From Akkermansia muciniphila (lineage in GTDB: Bacteria > Verrucomicrobiota > Verrucomicrobiia > Verrucomicrobiales > Akkermansiaceae), in NCBI RefSeq assembly GCF_018709685.1, contig NZ_JABDHQ010000002.1, positions 186,001 to 250,000 on the forward strand: a DNA stretch of 64,000 bases, in the 5' to 3' direction. Shown here one piece after another: positions 52,988 to 62,174 of the stretch. The translations under genes were made by a program, and so were the position numbers. Within the stretch, counting starts at the first letter, position 1, and every line of letters starts with the position of its first letter. The notes beneath the pieces were generated by a model, which did no database searches, was not told the origin of the DNA, and saw only the letters and a program-made list of their open reading frames with translations.

Positions 52988-54802
52988 TCAGAACCGCTTC
53001 TTCCTGTCGTCCCTGCGGGGACGGTCGCCCCAGCGCTCACCGCGGTCACTGCGGAATCCCCCGCGGCTGCCTCTGAATCCTCCGCGATCGCCGCGGTCCC
53101 GGTCTCCACGGTAACCGCCGCGGAATCCTCCGCTGCGACGGGGCGGACGCGGTCCGTCGGAATATTCCGGCGTGCCCTTGTCCTCGCGCACATTGACCTC
53201 ATACCCGCAGACAGTGGCGTTAGCCAGGGCTTCCAGAAGCTGGGGGGCCACGGAAGCGTCCACTTCAATGAGAGAATGCTTGGGGAAAATCCTGATGTCC
53301 CCTACGGCGCCCTTCTCCATTTCCACCGTATTGTAGAATAGTCCGGCGATGTCCTTGGGCCTCAGGCCGATCATCCGGCCACCGTTCATGAACAGCGTGA
53401 CCGTATCACCGTTATGCTGCCAGGAATCCCCCTTCTGCGGGCTTTCCGTTTCTTCTCCGGGCTGGGCCACATGGCGGGATTTGCGGGCCGGCTTGTCTTC
53501 CGGAATGGGCTGCACTTCCCGGTGGGTGCGCTCCCGGAGCAAATCAAACAGGGCGGCAGCCAGAGATTCCGGGGCAGCCTCCACGTCCTTCAGTTCTTCC
53601 GGCAGCACGGCATCCGGCTTGAGGCGTTCCAGAATGTCATCCACCAGGGATTCCGTCCGGAGCTGATCCACCTGCACGGCGGTCAGCACGGGTTCCGGAG
53701 TCAGCTTGACGCCGATGAAGCGTTCAATGCGGCTCATCAGGGAAAAATCACGGCGGCCTACAAAGGTGATGGCCTTCCCCTTGCGCCCGGCGCGCGCCGT
53801 GCGTCCGATGCGGTGCACGTAATCCTCCGGATCACGGGGCAGTTCAAAGTTAACCACGGCATCCACATCATCCACGTCCAGGCCGCGGGCGGCAATATCC
53901 GTGGCTACCAGCAGGCGCAGGCTTCCCTTGCGGAAGGAATCCATCACGCGTTCCCGCATGATTTGCGGCATATCCCCGTGAAGGCGGTCCACGGGATAGC
54001 CCCGGGCCGTCAGGCCGTCCACAACGTCATCCACCACTTTCTTGGTGTTGGCGAATACCAGGCCCATCTTGATTTTTCCGGTGTCCAGCAGCCGGCTGAG
54101 CACCTCAATCCGGGAAGAGAACAACACCTCGTAATAAGACTGTTCAATGGTGGGCACCGTCAGCGTAGGCCGCTCAATGGTGATCTGGACGGGATCCTTC
54201 ATGAACCGGCTCACCAGGCGGTTGATTTCCGGGGACATGGTGGCGGAGAAAAACAGGGTCTGCTTCGTTTCAGGCATGGACTCCGCAATGCGCTCAATAT
54301 CCTCCAGGAACCCCATATCCAGCATCTCGTCCGCTTCATCCAGAATCAGCATGCGGAGATTGTCCAGCTTCAGTGCTCCGGATTCCATCAGGTCCATGAC
54401 GCGTCCGGGCGTCCCCACCACGAACTGCACGCCGCGGCGCAGGGCGTCAAGCTGGGGGCGGAAGGAGGAGCCTCCGTAAATGGGTACCGCGGAAACGCCG
54501 TCCATGAACAGGGCCAGCTTGTCCACCTCCCGGCAAATCTGGACGGCCAGTTCCCGCGTGGGGCACAGGGCCAGCACCTGGACGCTGCGTTCATCCGGAT
54601 CAATGCATTCCAGGGCCGGGATGGCAAAGGCAAGGGTCTTGCCGGAACCCGTATGGGACAGACCAACGATATCCGACCCTCCGATGGCGGCGGGAATCGC
54701 CTGTTCCTGAATGGCGGAAGGAGTATCGAAGCCGAGCACTTCAACGGCTTCCAGAATCTCCGGCGAAATGCCAAGGGTCGAAAAAGAAGATGTTTGAGTC
54801 AT
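52988..54802 (-). CDS. DEAD-box ATP-dependent RNA helicase with DbpA-type and Arg/Gly-rich C terminus
   Basis: A cytoplasmic RNA helicase, probably for ribosome assembly or RNA decay in the cold. The 604-residue protein has the Q motif, Walker A SHTGSGKT, DEAD in LILDEADEML, SAT (FFSATMS), ATDIAARGLDVDDVDAVVNF and HRIGRTARAGRKG. A DbpA-like RNA-binding domain follows (about 470-545), then a tail rich in Arg, Gly and Asp (RGDRDRGDRGGFRGSRGG). This is the CsdA/DeaD layout. The ATG at 54802 (MTQTSSFSTLGIS) is preferred over 54829. The upstream region looks like a long leader, as is common for cold-shock helicases. Confidence 0.92.
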   Translation of the reverse strand: MTQTSSFSTLGISPEILEAVEVLGFDTPSAIQEQAIPAAIGGSDIVGLSHTGSGKTLAFAIPALECIDPDERSVQVLALCPTRELAVQICREVDKLALFMDGVSAVPIYGGSSFRPQLDALRRGVQFVVGTPGRVMDLMESGALKLDNLRMLILDEADEMLDMGFLEDIERIAESMPETKQTLFFSATMSPEINRLVSRFMKDPVQITIERPTLTVPTIEQSYYEVLFSSRIEVLSRLLDTGKIKMGLVFANTKKVVDDVVDGLTARGYPVDRLHGDMPQIMRERVMDSFRKGSLRLLVATDIAARGLDVDDVDAVVNFELPRDPEDYVHRIGRTARAGRKGKAITFVGRRDFSLMSRIERFIGVKLTPEPVLTAVQVDQLRTESLVDDILERLKPDAVLPEELKDVEAAPESLAAALFDLLRERTHREVQPIPEDKPARKSRHVAQPGEETESPQKGDSWQHNGDTVTLFMNGGRMIGLRPKDIAGLFYNTVEMEKGAVGDIRIFPKHSLIEVDASVAPQLLEALANATVCGYEVNVREDKGTPEYSDGPRPPRRSGGFRGGYRGDRDRGDRGGFRGSRGGFRSDRGERWGDRPRRDDRKKRF

Positions 54803-55024
54803 GGGGGAAAAATGATCTGTCAAAGTCACGGGAGAAGCTGAACATTATTCACACCTGTGTCCAGCCAAAAGAACGGAAGATACCGTGGGATGCCACGATT
54901 TCCACAGGGCTTGCCGGCGGAGAAAAAAACGCCTCTCTCCTGCTTCTGGTCTTTACATTCACACACGGGGTTGCAACTTGCGGTGGCATATCCGCGTATG
55001 ATACAAGTACCTGCCTCCAAATTC

Positions 55025-55801
55025 ATGGACAAGAAGCCAAACACCTCACGTTCCTCATTCCTGGGAATTTTCATCAACATCCTCCTGCCGGTATTGATTC
55101 TGGACTATTGCAGCGCGGGTCCGGCCAATCCCCTGGAACGCCCGGAAGGGGAAAGCTTCTGGCACCTCGGGCCCGTATGGGCGCTCGTCATCGCTCTTTC
55201 CCTGCCTCTTGTCTACGGAGTCCGCACCCTGATCGTCACCCGGAAATTCGACCTGATGTCCGGCGTGGGCATGGCCGGCGTGCTGCTTACCGGCGTCATC
55301 AGCATCTTCGTCATCGGACCGGAAGGCCGCATCCACAGCGCCACGCCCTGGCTGTTCGCCGGAAAGGAAGCCCTCATCCCCCTCATCCTGGCCGCCGCGG
55401 TCATCGTCTCCCGTTCCACGGGCTCCCCCCTGCTCAACATGTTCATTTACACGCCGGAGCTGTTTGACGTATCCAGAATAGAGCAGAAGGTGGCTGCCAA
55501 TGACGCGGAGCAGGCCTACCAGCAGCTGCTGGCCAGCTCGTCCTGGGTGCTGGCGGGCACGCTCGTGGCCTCTTCCATCGGCAACTTTTTCCTGAGCCTC
55601 TCCTTCATGTCTTCCGTCATGCGCCAGCCGGAGGCGGAACAGCAGGTGGCTTACAACGTAGCCATCGGCAGCATCACCTGGTGGGGCTTCCTGATCATCG
55701 GTGTCCCCATCCTGGCAGCCCTGGTCTTCATCATGCTGCGCCTGATCAAACGCCTCGGCCAGCTCACCGGACTCACCCGGGATGAACTCCTTCTCAGATA
55801 A
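55025..55801 (+). CDS. VC0807-like multi-pass membrane protein
   Basis: The 258-residue protein has about six hydrophobic segments and a conserved-looking central part, LVYGVRTLIVTRKFDLMSGVGMAGVLL, which resembles the VC0807/septation-protein-A-like group, whose function is not established. A charged segment (RIEQKVAANDAEQAYQQLLA) lies between the membrane parts. The ATG at 55025 (MDKKPNTSRSSF) is chosen; the frame is open to 54857 but that part is unlike a protein. TATGAT stands 27 bases upstream. The sialate esterase gene begins 13 bases after the stop, so they are probably one operon. Confidence 0.65.
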   Translation: MDKKPNTSRSSFLGIFINILLPVLILDYCSAGPANPLERPEGESFWHLGPVWALVIALSLPLVYGVRTLIVTRKFDLMSGVGMAGVLLTGVISIFVIGPEGRIHSATPWLFAGKEALIPLILAAAVIVSRSTGSPLLNMFIYTPELFDVSRIEQKVAANDAEQAYQQLLASSSWVLAGTLVASSIGNFFLSLSFMSSVMRQPEAEQQVAYNVAIGSITWWGFLIIGVPILAALVFIMLRLIKRLGQLTGLTRDELLLR

Positions 55802-55813
55802 TCCGCTCAAACC

Positions 55814-57352
55814 ATGCAACTCCATACTCCATTCATCCTGATTGCCGCAGTCGCCCTGAACGCAGCCTGGGCGGCGGCTCCCCAATTCGACCGAATTTAC
55901 GGTTCCCACATGGTCCTTCCCCACGGGAAAAACGTGCCCGTCTCCGGAACGGCGGACCCCAACAAGGAGGTATCCGTCACCTTCGGAAGCTCTACCCTGA
56001 ACACCAGGGCAGACGCCAGGGGCAAGTGGCGCGTCATGCTCCCCCCCATGCAGCCCAACGGCACGGGACAGACGCTGACGGCTACCCAGAATGGAGATTC
56101 CTCCAAGCTGGAAGATGTTCTGGTGGGTGAGGTGTGGCTGGCCTCCGGACAATCCAACATGCTGTTCCGCCTGAACCAGACCAATACCGCGAGGGAGGAC
56201 ATAGCGGCCTCCGGGGATGAACAGCTGCGCCTGCTCAACAACGTTCCCCAGGCCCACACCAACAACGCCCCCTATTCGGACAAGGACTTCACCTCCGTCA
56301 CTACGGATAATTTCTACAAGGGGCAGTGGCAGGTCAGCACCCCTTCCACCTCCGGCCCTATGACGGCGGTAGGCTACTACTTCGGCAAGAAGCTCCGGGA
56401 AGGCCTGGACATGCCCGTGGGCATCATCCACTCCTCGCTCGGCGGTTCGGAAATAGCGGCGTGGATACCCCAGCAGGTCATCAACACCAACAAGAGCTTC
56501 AGCTCCCTGCGCGGCAACCGCTGGCTGGATTCCCCCCTCATTTCCGACTGGGTGAGGGGCCGCGCCAAAAAGAATATCTCCCCTCGGCTGAACCAGGGTT
56601 CCCCCGACCACCCCTACAAACCGGCGTTCCTGTATGAATCCGGCATCGCGTGGATGACGGACCTCCCCATCACGGGCGTCCTCTGGTACCAGGGGGAATC
56701 CGACGCGGAGATTATTAACAATGAACAGAACGGAATGCAGCTGAAAACCATGATCGCCTCCTGGAGGAAAGTCTTCCGGAATCCGGACATGCCGTTCGTA
56801 ATGATTCAGCTCCCCCGCATCAACGATCCTTCCAAAATCCGGGAAGGCTGGCCCGAATTCCGTGAAATGCAGGACATGACGGCAAAAACCGTCCCCCATG
56901 CCTACAGCGTCAATACGATTGACCTGGGCTCCACGAACTCCAACGTGCACCCGCCGTTCAAGCGTCCCGTGGGGGAACGGGCGGGCAATACCGCCCTGAA
57001 CAAGGTCTATGGCAAGAAGGTTCCCTGTGAAGGCCCCGCCTTCAAGGCCTTCAAGCCCTCCGGCTCCGGCCTCCTGGTCCAGATGGAGCATGCCGCCGGA
57101 CTGGCCACGACGGACGGCAAGGAACCGGCCCAGTTTGAAATTGCCGGAGCGGACGGGGTTTACCATCCCGCCACAGCGGAAATCGTGAACAAAAAAGGGA
57201 GCACCGCCGTCATCCGCCTCTCCTCCCCGGAGGTCAAATCCCCCAAGAACGCGCGGTACTGCTGGAACCGCTTCGTGATCCCCAACCTGGTCAACGGAGA
57301 CCAGCTCCCGGCCCGGCCCTTCCGGACGGATGCGCCCGCTCCTAAAAAATAA
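55814..57352 (+). CDS. Exported sialate O-acetylesterase
   Basis: This SGNH-family esterase removes O-acetyl groups, most likely from O-acetylated sialic acids on mucin, so that sialidases can act. The 512-residue protein has a signal peptide (MQLHTPFILIAAVALNAAWA), then the family core: VGEVWLASGQSNM (nucleophile Ser114), WYQGESDAE, and a C-terminal HPPFKRPVGERAGN region containing the catalytic His. The N-terminal 90 residues look like the beta-sandwich of this family. It follows the membrane-protein gene by 13 bases, and a second SGNH gene is 22 bases downstream. Confidence 0.9.
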   Translation: MQLHTPFILIAAVALNAAWAAAPQFDRIYGSHMVLPHGKNVPVSGTADPNKEVSVTFGSSTLNTRADARGKWRVMLPPMQPNGTGQTLTATQNGDSSKLEDVLVGEVWLASGQSNMLFRLNQTNTAREDIAASGDEQLRLLNNVPQAHTNNAPYSDKDFTSVTTDNFYKGQWQVSTPSTSGPMTAVGYYFGKKLREGLDMPVGIIHSSLGGSEIAAWIPQQVINTNKSFSSLRGNRWLDSPLISDWVRGRAKKNISPRLNQGSPDHPYKPAFLYESGIAWMTDLPITGVLWYQGESDAEIINNEQNGMQLKTMIASWRKVFRNPDMPFVMIQLPRINDPSKIREGWPEFREMQDMTAKTVPHAYSVNTIDLGSTNSNVHPPFKRPVGERAGNTALNKVYGKKVPCEGPAFKAFKPSGSGLLVQMEHAAGLATTDGKEPAQFEIAGADGVYHPATAEIVNKKGSTAVIRLSSPEVKSPKNARYCWNRFVIPNLVNGDQLPARPFRTDAPAPKK

Positions 57353-57373
57353 CTCTCACCACTCCACCATTCC

Positions 57374-58351
57374 ATGAACCTTCGTCTTCTCTTCGCTTCC
57401 CTGGCCGCAACCCTATCCCTGGGCATGGCGGCCCAGGCCGCCCCCGCTAAAATAGCCTGCGTGGGGGACAGCATCACCTTCGGCTCCGGGCTCAAACCCG
57501 GGGATGCCCGCTATCCCCAGGTGCTTGCCACGCTGATGGGTCCGGACTTTGACGTCAGGGGCTTCGGCAATCCCGGAAAAACGGCCGGAGACTATCCGGG
57601 CCAGGTAGGCCGCTGGTACGGCAGCACCAAGGAATTCAAGCAATCCCTGGACTTCAAGGCAGACGTTTACATCTGCAACCTGGGCATCAATGATACGGGC
57701 CGCTGGTGGGACCCCAAGCTGTTCTTAAAGGGTTATGACGACCTGTTCACCGCCTGGAAATCCGCCAGCCCCAAGGCCCGGTTCTTCGCCTGGGGCCTGC
57801 TGGGCCCCGACTACCGCGGCCCGCTGAACAAAAAGGCATTCCCCGGCAACTGCTACCCGGACGTGCGCAAGTACTCGGGCTCCGACAACGGCTCCGCGGC
57901 CAACCGCCCGGAAGCGGAAAAGCTGATCGCCACCGTGGCGCGCAAGCACAAGGCAGGCCTTTTTGACGCGCTTCATCCCCTCTCCGATCATCCGGAATGG
58001 TATGTGGACGGCCTGCATCCCACGGAACCGGGAGCCCGCCGTATTGCGGAAATTACCTTCGCCAAGCTGGCAAAAAGCATGAAGCTCAAGCAGCCTGCTC
58101 CCAAGCTGGAACCGGGCACCGGAAACGTGATTATCAACAACACGGGAGAATCCGGCATCCTGCTGGACGGCTGGAAGCTGACGGACGGGTCCAGCACGCT
58201 CGTCTTTGAAAACGCCACCGTCATTCATCCCGGGGACCGGCTTATCATCACCATCGGCGCGGAAACCCAAAAGGACCCGACCAAGCCCCTGGAGATCAAA
58301 TCCGCCAAATCCCCCGCCGCCTTCCGCCTGATTCCCCCAAGGAACCGTTAG
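57374..58351 (+). CDS. Exported SGNH/GDSL hydrolase with C-terminal lamin-tail-like domain
   Basis: The 325-residue protein has a signal peptide (MNLRLLFASLAATLSLGMAAQA), then a GDSL-type esterase: CVGDSITFGSG (nucleophile Ser33), GINDTGRW (oxyanion Asn) and DGLHPTEPG (catalytic Asp/His). After residue about 250 there is a beta-rich part with VIINNTGESGILLDGWKLTD and a FENATVIHPGDRLIIT stretch, which resembles a lamin-tail domain. The substrate is unknown; an acetyl ester on host glycans is likely from the neighbour. It follows the sialate esterase by 22 bases. Confidence 0.85.
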   Translation: MNLRLLFASLAATLSLGMAAQAAPAKIACVGDSITFGSGLKPGDARYPQVLATLMGPDFDVRGFGNPGKTAGDYPGQVGRWYGSTKEFKQSLDFKADVYICNLGINDTGRWWDPKLFLKGYDDLFTAWKSASPKARFFAWGLLGPDYRGPLNKKAFPGNCYPDVRKYSGSDNGSAANRPEAEKLIATVARKHKAGLFDALHPLSDHPEWYVDGLHPTEPGARRIAEITFAKLAKSMKLKQPAPKLEPGTGNVIINNTGESGILLDGWKLTDGSSTLVFENATVIHPGDRLIITIGAETQKDPTKPLEIKSAKSPAAFRLIPPRNR

Positions 58352-58570
58352 CGCGGTTTTTGGATTTTCCAATTGAAGATATTAGCTTTCAACATCTTCC
58401 ATTGGAAATTTCCTCTCCTTTTCCCACCCTGGACGGCGGCGGCAGACAGCCGGCTACGGGACTCCGGAAAGCCTGCCGCTTCCCTTCAGACGGCGTATTC
58501 GCCGGACCGTCCAGCCCCCTTCATCCCGGATATTCCAGTTCATCCCATTTTATTTGAGCAATTCCGACGC

Positions 58571-59050
58571 ATGAACGGTCTACAGTGCATGGAACAGAAT
58601 AAATGCAAATCACCCGCATGCTGCCTGCTTGGCTCTTTCGCCACCAATACCAGCATGGACTTCGGCGTCCTGCTGCTGCGCCTGGGCGTAGGCGCAATGA
58701 TGCTTGTGCACGGCATTCCCAAGCTGAGCATGCTCATCAGCGGAAACTGGGCAGCTTTCCAGGACCCCCTCGGAATAGGTAACTTCCTGTCCCTGCTCCT
58801 GTGCGTGGGCGCGGAATTCGGATGCTCCATCCTGATCTTCCTGGGCCTCTTCACCCGCCTGGCCGCCCTCATCCTGATCATTAACATGTGCGTGGCGCTC
58901 TTCCTCGTCCTGGGCCTCTCCGGCTGGGGCGCCCAGGAACTCGCGTCCATCTACCTGCTGATTTACCTGACCCTCTTCTATACGGGCCCGGGCAAATTCT
59001 CCCTGGATGCCTGGTGGCTCTGGCGCGACTGCAAAATAGAAGTGGAATAA
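58571..59050 (+). CDS. DoxX-family membrane protein
   Basis: A four-helix membrane protein of the DoxX/DoxD-like family, whose members are linked to quinone or thiosulfate redox chemistry in a few studied cases. The 160 residues include RLGVGAMMLVHGIPKL (typical DoxX helix one, with the conserved GxxK/H pattern), LLCVGAEFGCSILIFLGLFTRLAALI, and a C-terminal GPGKFSLDAWW, a common DoxX ending. The start is uncertain: ATG 58571 (MNGLQCMEQNK), 58589 or 58655 (MDFGVLLLRLG) are all possible, and 58655 gives the most usual N terminus. Upstream open frame to 58373 is not supported. Confidence 0.82.
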   Translation: MNGLQCMEQNKCKSPACCLLGSFATNTSMDFGVLLLRLGVGAMMLVHGIPKLSMLISGNWAAFQDPLGIGNFLSLLLCVGAEFGCSILIFLGLFTRLAALILIINMCVALFLVLGLSGWGAQELASIYLLIYLTLFYTGPGKFSLDAWWLWRDCKIEVE

Positions 59051-59153
59051 AAAGGCCTCCTCCCGCCCGGCCTATGGCAAAAATACTTCTTTTTTCACTC
59101 GCCGCGGCAGGAGCCTTCCTCTAGGATGCTGGCACACCCAGTCCATCCGTTCA

Positions 59154-60155
59154 ATGTCCGGCAAATTAACCTACAAGCAATCGGGGGTCGATACCAAAGA
59201 AGCAGCCGCTTTCGTATCCGACATCAGCTCTCACGTTAAAAGAACGCAAAAGCAGCGCTCCCTGCACCAGGCCTTCGGTCTTTTTGCCGCCGCCTATGAT
59301 CTCAGCTCCTACAAGGAACCGGTTATCGTCACCGGATGCGACGGCGTAGGCACCAAGACGGAAATCCTGTTTGAACTGGACATGGTGGAAACCGCCGGCA
59401 AGGACCTGGTGGCCATGAACGTCAACGACATCCTTACCACGGGCGGGGATCCCCTCCTCTTCCTGGACTACCTGGGCATCTCCAATCTGGAACAGGAACG
59501 CACCCGCATCACCCGCCTGGTGGCCGGCATGTGCGACTATCTGGAATCCTGCAACTGCATTCTGGCAGGCGGGGAAACGGCTGAAATGCCCGGCGTGGTT
59601 CCGGAATCCATCGTGGAGCTTTCCGGTTTCTGCATCGGCTGCTGTGAAAAAAGCAAGCTGATTGATCCCAAGACCGTCCGGCCCGGGGACGTATTCATCG
59701 GCTACAAATCCGACAGCTTCCATGCCAACGGCTGGAGCCTCATCCGCCGCATTCTGGAGGAAAACCCGGACGTGGTGGATGAAGAAGAACTCCGTTCCCT
59801 GTTGCAGCCCACCCGCCTGTACCATGACGTGGTGGCGGACATGCGCAGCTCCAACGTCATCCCCAAGGCCTACGCCCACATCACCGGGGGCGGCCTTCCG
59901 GAAAACCTGGAACGTTTCCTGGGCGACTACGGCGCGGACCTCACCATCCCCTTCTGGGATAACCCCGCAGCCCAGAAAATCCTGAAGCACGCGGACCCCC
60001 AGGACCGCTTCAACACTTTCAACATGGGCATCGGCTGGGTAGCCATCGTGAAGCCGGAGGACGTGGAAGCCGCGTTGAAGGCAGGCCCCGGCGGCACGGT
60101 CATCGGCACGCTGAGAGAAGGCCGCGGCATTCATGTCAAGGTACAGGGCGAATAG
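59154..60155 (+). CDS. purM: Phosphoribosylformylglycinamidine cyclo-ligase
   Basis: PurM closes the imidazole ring to make AIR, the fifth step of purine synthesis. The 333-residue protein has the family landmarks: TYKQSGVDTKEAAAFV, VTGCDGVGTKTEI, DLVAMNVNDILTTGG, CILAGGETAEMPGVV and AYAHITGGGLPENL. Length is normal (about 330-350). It is followed 66 bases later by purF on the same strand; co-transcription of the two is likely. No PurR-type operator was recognised. A TAGGAT sits 22 bases upstream of the ATG, without a good -35. Confidence 0.95.
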   Translation: MSGKLTYKQSGVDTKEAAAFVSDISSHVKRTQKQRSLHQAFGLFAAAYDLSSYKEPVIVTGCDGVGTKTEILFELDMVETAGKDLVAMNVNDILTTGGDPLLFLDYLGISNLEQERTRITRLVAGMCDYLESCNCILAGGETAEMPGVVPESIVELSGFCIGCCEKSKLIDPKTVRPGDVFIGYKSDSFHANGWSLIRRILEENPDVVDEEELRSLLQPTRLYHDVVADMRSSNVIPKAYAHITGGGLPENLERFLGDYGADLTIPFWDNPAAQKILKHADPQDRFNTFNMGIGWVAIVKPEDVEAALKAGPGGTVIGTLREGRGIHVKVQGE

Positions 60156-60221
60156 AGACGAAGCCATTTCCTTGCAGCGGATACACCACACTTCACAGGA
60201 CAATCTTTTCATCACAATCCC

Positions 60222-62141
60222 ATGAGCGATTTTCTTAAACACGAGTGCGGCGTAGCCGCCATTCGTCTGCTTAAGCCTCTCTCTTATTTTCAGGATAAAT
60301 ACGGCTCCACCCTCTGGGCGTTCAACAAGCTGCTCATCCTGATGGAAAAGCAGTACAACCGCGGGCAGGACGGCGCGGGCATCGGCTGCGTTAAACTGAA
60401 CATGCCCCTGGGGCAGCCCTACCTGTTCCGCACCAGGGACGCCAGCAAGGACGCCCTGACTACCATCTTCAACGGGCAAATCAAGAAGCTCAACAAAAAA
60501 GTCCGCCGTGGCCAGGTCAACCTGAAAGACGCGGAAGACATCAAGAACAACTTTGACTACGGCGGGGAAATCCTGATGGGCCACCTCCGCTACGGCACCT
60601 CCGGCCTCTTTGACGAAGGCTCCTGCCATCCCTACCTGCGCCGCACCAACTGGCCGACGCGCACCCTCATGGTGCTGGGGAACTTCAACATGACCAACAC
60701 GCCGGAGCTGAACCAGCGCATGATTGAGCGCGGGCAGCACCCCGTCTTCGGCACGGACACGCAGACCGTCCTTGAAGAAATAGGCTACCATCTGGATGAA
60801 GCCCACACGGACCTTTACCGCGCCCTGCGTGACGGCGGCATGCCCGGACCGGAAATCCCCCACGCCATCTCCTCCCGGCTCAATGTCCAGGAAATCATTC
60901 ATAACTCCGCCAAACAGTGGGATGGCGGCTACGCCATCATGGGCGCCATCGGCAACGGAGACTACTTCTGCCTGCGGGACCCCCACGGCATCCGCCCCTG
61001 CCACTACCTCATCACGGATGAATACATTGCCGTGGCCTCCGAACGCGTTCCGCTGATGACCGTCTTTGAAGCGGAAAGCGAACAGGTGCAGGAACTGCCT
61101 CCGGCCCACATGCTCTCCATCAAGGCGGACGGCACGCATAACATCACGGAATTCACCACTCCGCTGAAGCCCACGCCGTGCTCCTTTGAAAAAATCTACT
61201 TCTCCCGCGGGAACGATCCCATCGTGTACCGGGAGCGCAAGGCCCTGGGCGCAGCGCTGACCCCGCAAATCGTGGATTCCCTGGAAGACCGCTTTGACAA
61301 ATCCGCCATCACCTACATCCCCAACACGGCGGAAACCGCCTACTACGGCCTGCTGGAAGGCCTGCGCGTCTATCGCCGCAAGCGCGTGCACGCCCAGCTT
61401 CTGGACGCCCTGAGAAACGGGACCCTTGATGAAAAGATGCTGGACAGCGCCATCCTGAAACGGTGGCCGCGCGGTGAAAAAATCGCCCACAAGGACATCA
61501 AGATGCGCACCTTCATCACGCAGGAGAAGAGCCGCGCCCAACTGGTCTCCCACGTGTACGACCTCACCTACGGAGCCGTGGGTCCGGAAGACGTGCTCGT
61601 CGCCATAGATGACTCCATCGTCCGCGGCACCACGCTGAGAAGGTCCATCCTCCGCATCCTGGGACGCACCAACCCCCGGAAAATCGTCGTCGCCTCCACC
61701 GCTCCACAAATCCGGTACCCGGACTGCTACGGCATTGACATGTCCGAGCTGGGGAACTTCATTGCCTTCCAGGCGGCGGTTTCCCTGCTCAAGCAGCACG
61801 GACAGGCCCGGCTGCTGGAAGATGTGTACAAAGCATGCAAGGAAGAACTGACCAAGCCCAGGGAAGAACGCCGCAACTGCGTCAAGGCCATTTACGAGGG
61901 CCTCACGGAGGCGGAAATCTCCCGTGAAATCACGCGCCTGGTCACTCCGCACGACGCTCCGTGCCCCGTGGAAGTCATTTTCCAGACCATTGAAAACCTG
62001 CACGCCTCCATAGAAGGCCCGTGCGGTGACTGGTATTTCACCGGGGACTACCCGACTCCGGGCGGATATACCACAGTTAATGTGGCATACATGCGCTGGT
62101 TTGAGGGTAAAGGGGGCCGTGCATACGATTTGCCCTTGTAG
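60222..62141 (+). CDS. purF: Amidophosphoribosyltransferase, long type
   Basis: PurF makes phosphoribosylamine from PRPP and glutamine, the first committed purine step. The 639-residue protein has an N-terminal Ntn amidotransferase whose catalytic Cys is residue 9 (HECGVAAIRL), so a short propeptide must be removed. It also has NRGQDGAGIG, a GHLRYGTSG segment, and a C-terminal phosphoribosyltransferase with the PRPP motif LVAIDDSIVRGTTLR. Usual PurF is about 470-510 residues; long forms like this are known, to my recollection, in Bacteroidetes. Extra length is spread through loops and the C-terminal tail. It follows purM. Confidence 0.93.
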   Translation: MSDFLKHECGVAAIRLLKPLSYFQDKYGSTLWAFNKLLILMEKQYNRGQDGAGIGCVKLNMPLGQPYLFRTRDASKDALTTIFNGQIKKLNKKVRRGQVNLKDAEDIKNNFDYGGEILMGHLRYGTSGLFDEGSCHPYLRRTNWPTRTLMVLGNFNMTNTPELNQRMIERGQHPVFGTDTQTVLEEIGYHLDEAHTDLYRALRDGGMPGPEIPHAISSRLNVQEIIHNSAKQWDGGYAIMGAIGNGDYFCLRDPHGIRPCHYLITDEYIAVASERVPLMTVFEAESEQVQELPPAHMLSIKADGTHNITEFTTPLKPTPCSFEKIYFSRGNDPIVYRERKALGAALTPQIVDSLEDRFDKSAITYIPNTAETAYYGLLEGLRVYRRKRVHAQLLDALRNGTLDEKMLDSAILKRWPRGEKIAHKDIKMRTFITQEKSRAQLVSHVYDLTYGAVGPEDVLVAIDDSIVRGTTLRRSILRILGRTNPRKIVVASTAPQIRYPDCYGIDMSELGNFIAFQAAVSLLKQHGQARLLEDVYKACKEELTKPREERRNCVKAIYEGLTEAEISREITRLVTPHDAPCPVEVIFQTIENLHASIEGPCGDWYFTGDYPTPGGYTTVNVAYMRWFEGKGGRAYDLPL

Positions 62142-62165
62142 CGGGTACCTATTTTTGGGTATTCT
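62136..62165 (+). promoter_or_regulatory. Promoter of the ECF sigma factor gene
   Basis: TTGTAG (62136-62141), an 18-base spacer and TATTCT (62160-62165) are followed by nine bases and the ATG at 62175. The box overlaps the purF stop region. It is a sigma70-type rather than an ECF-type promoter, so the gene is not obviously self-activated. Confidence 0.45.
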
Positions 62166-62174
62166 GCTGCTAAT

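Noticed and set aside
58373-58570. N-terminal extension of the DoxX protein
   Set aside because: The added residues lack a signal peptide or membrane segment and start in the spacer after the GDSL gene; family proteins begin near the first helix.
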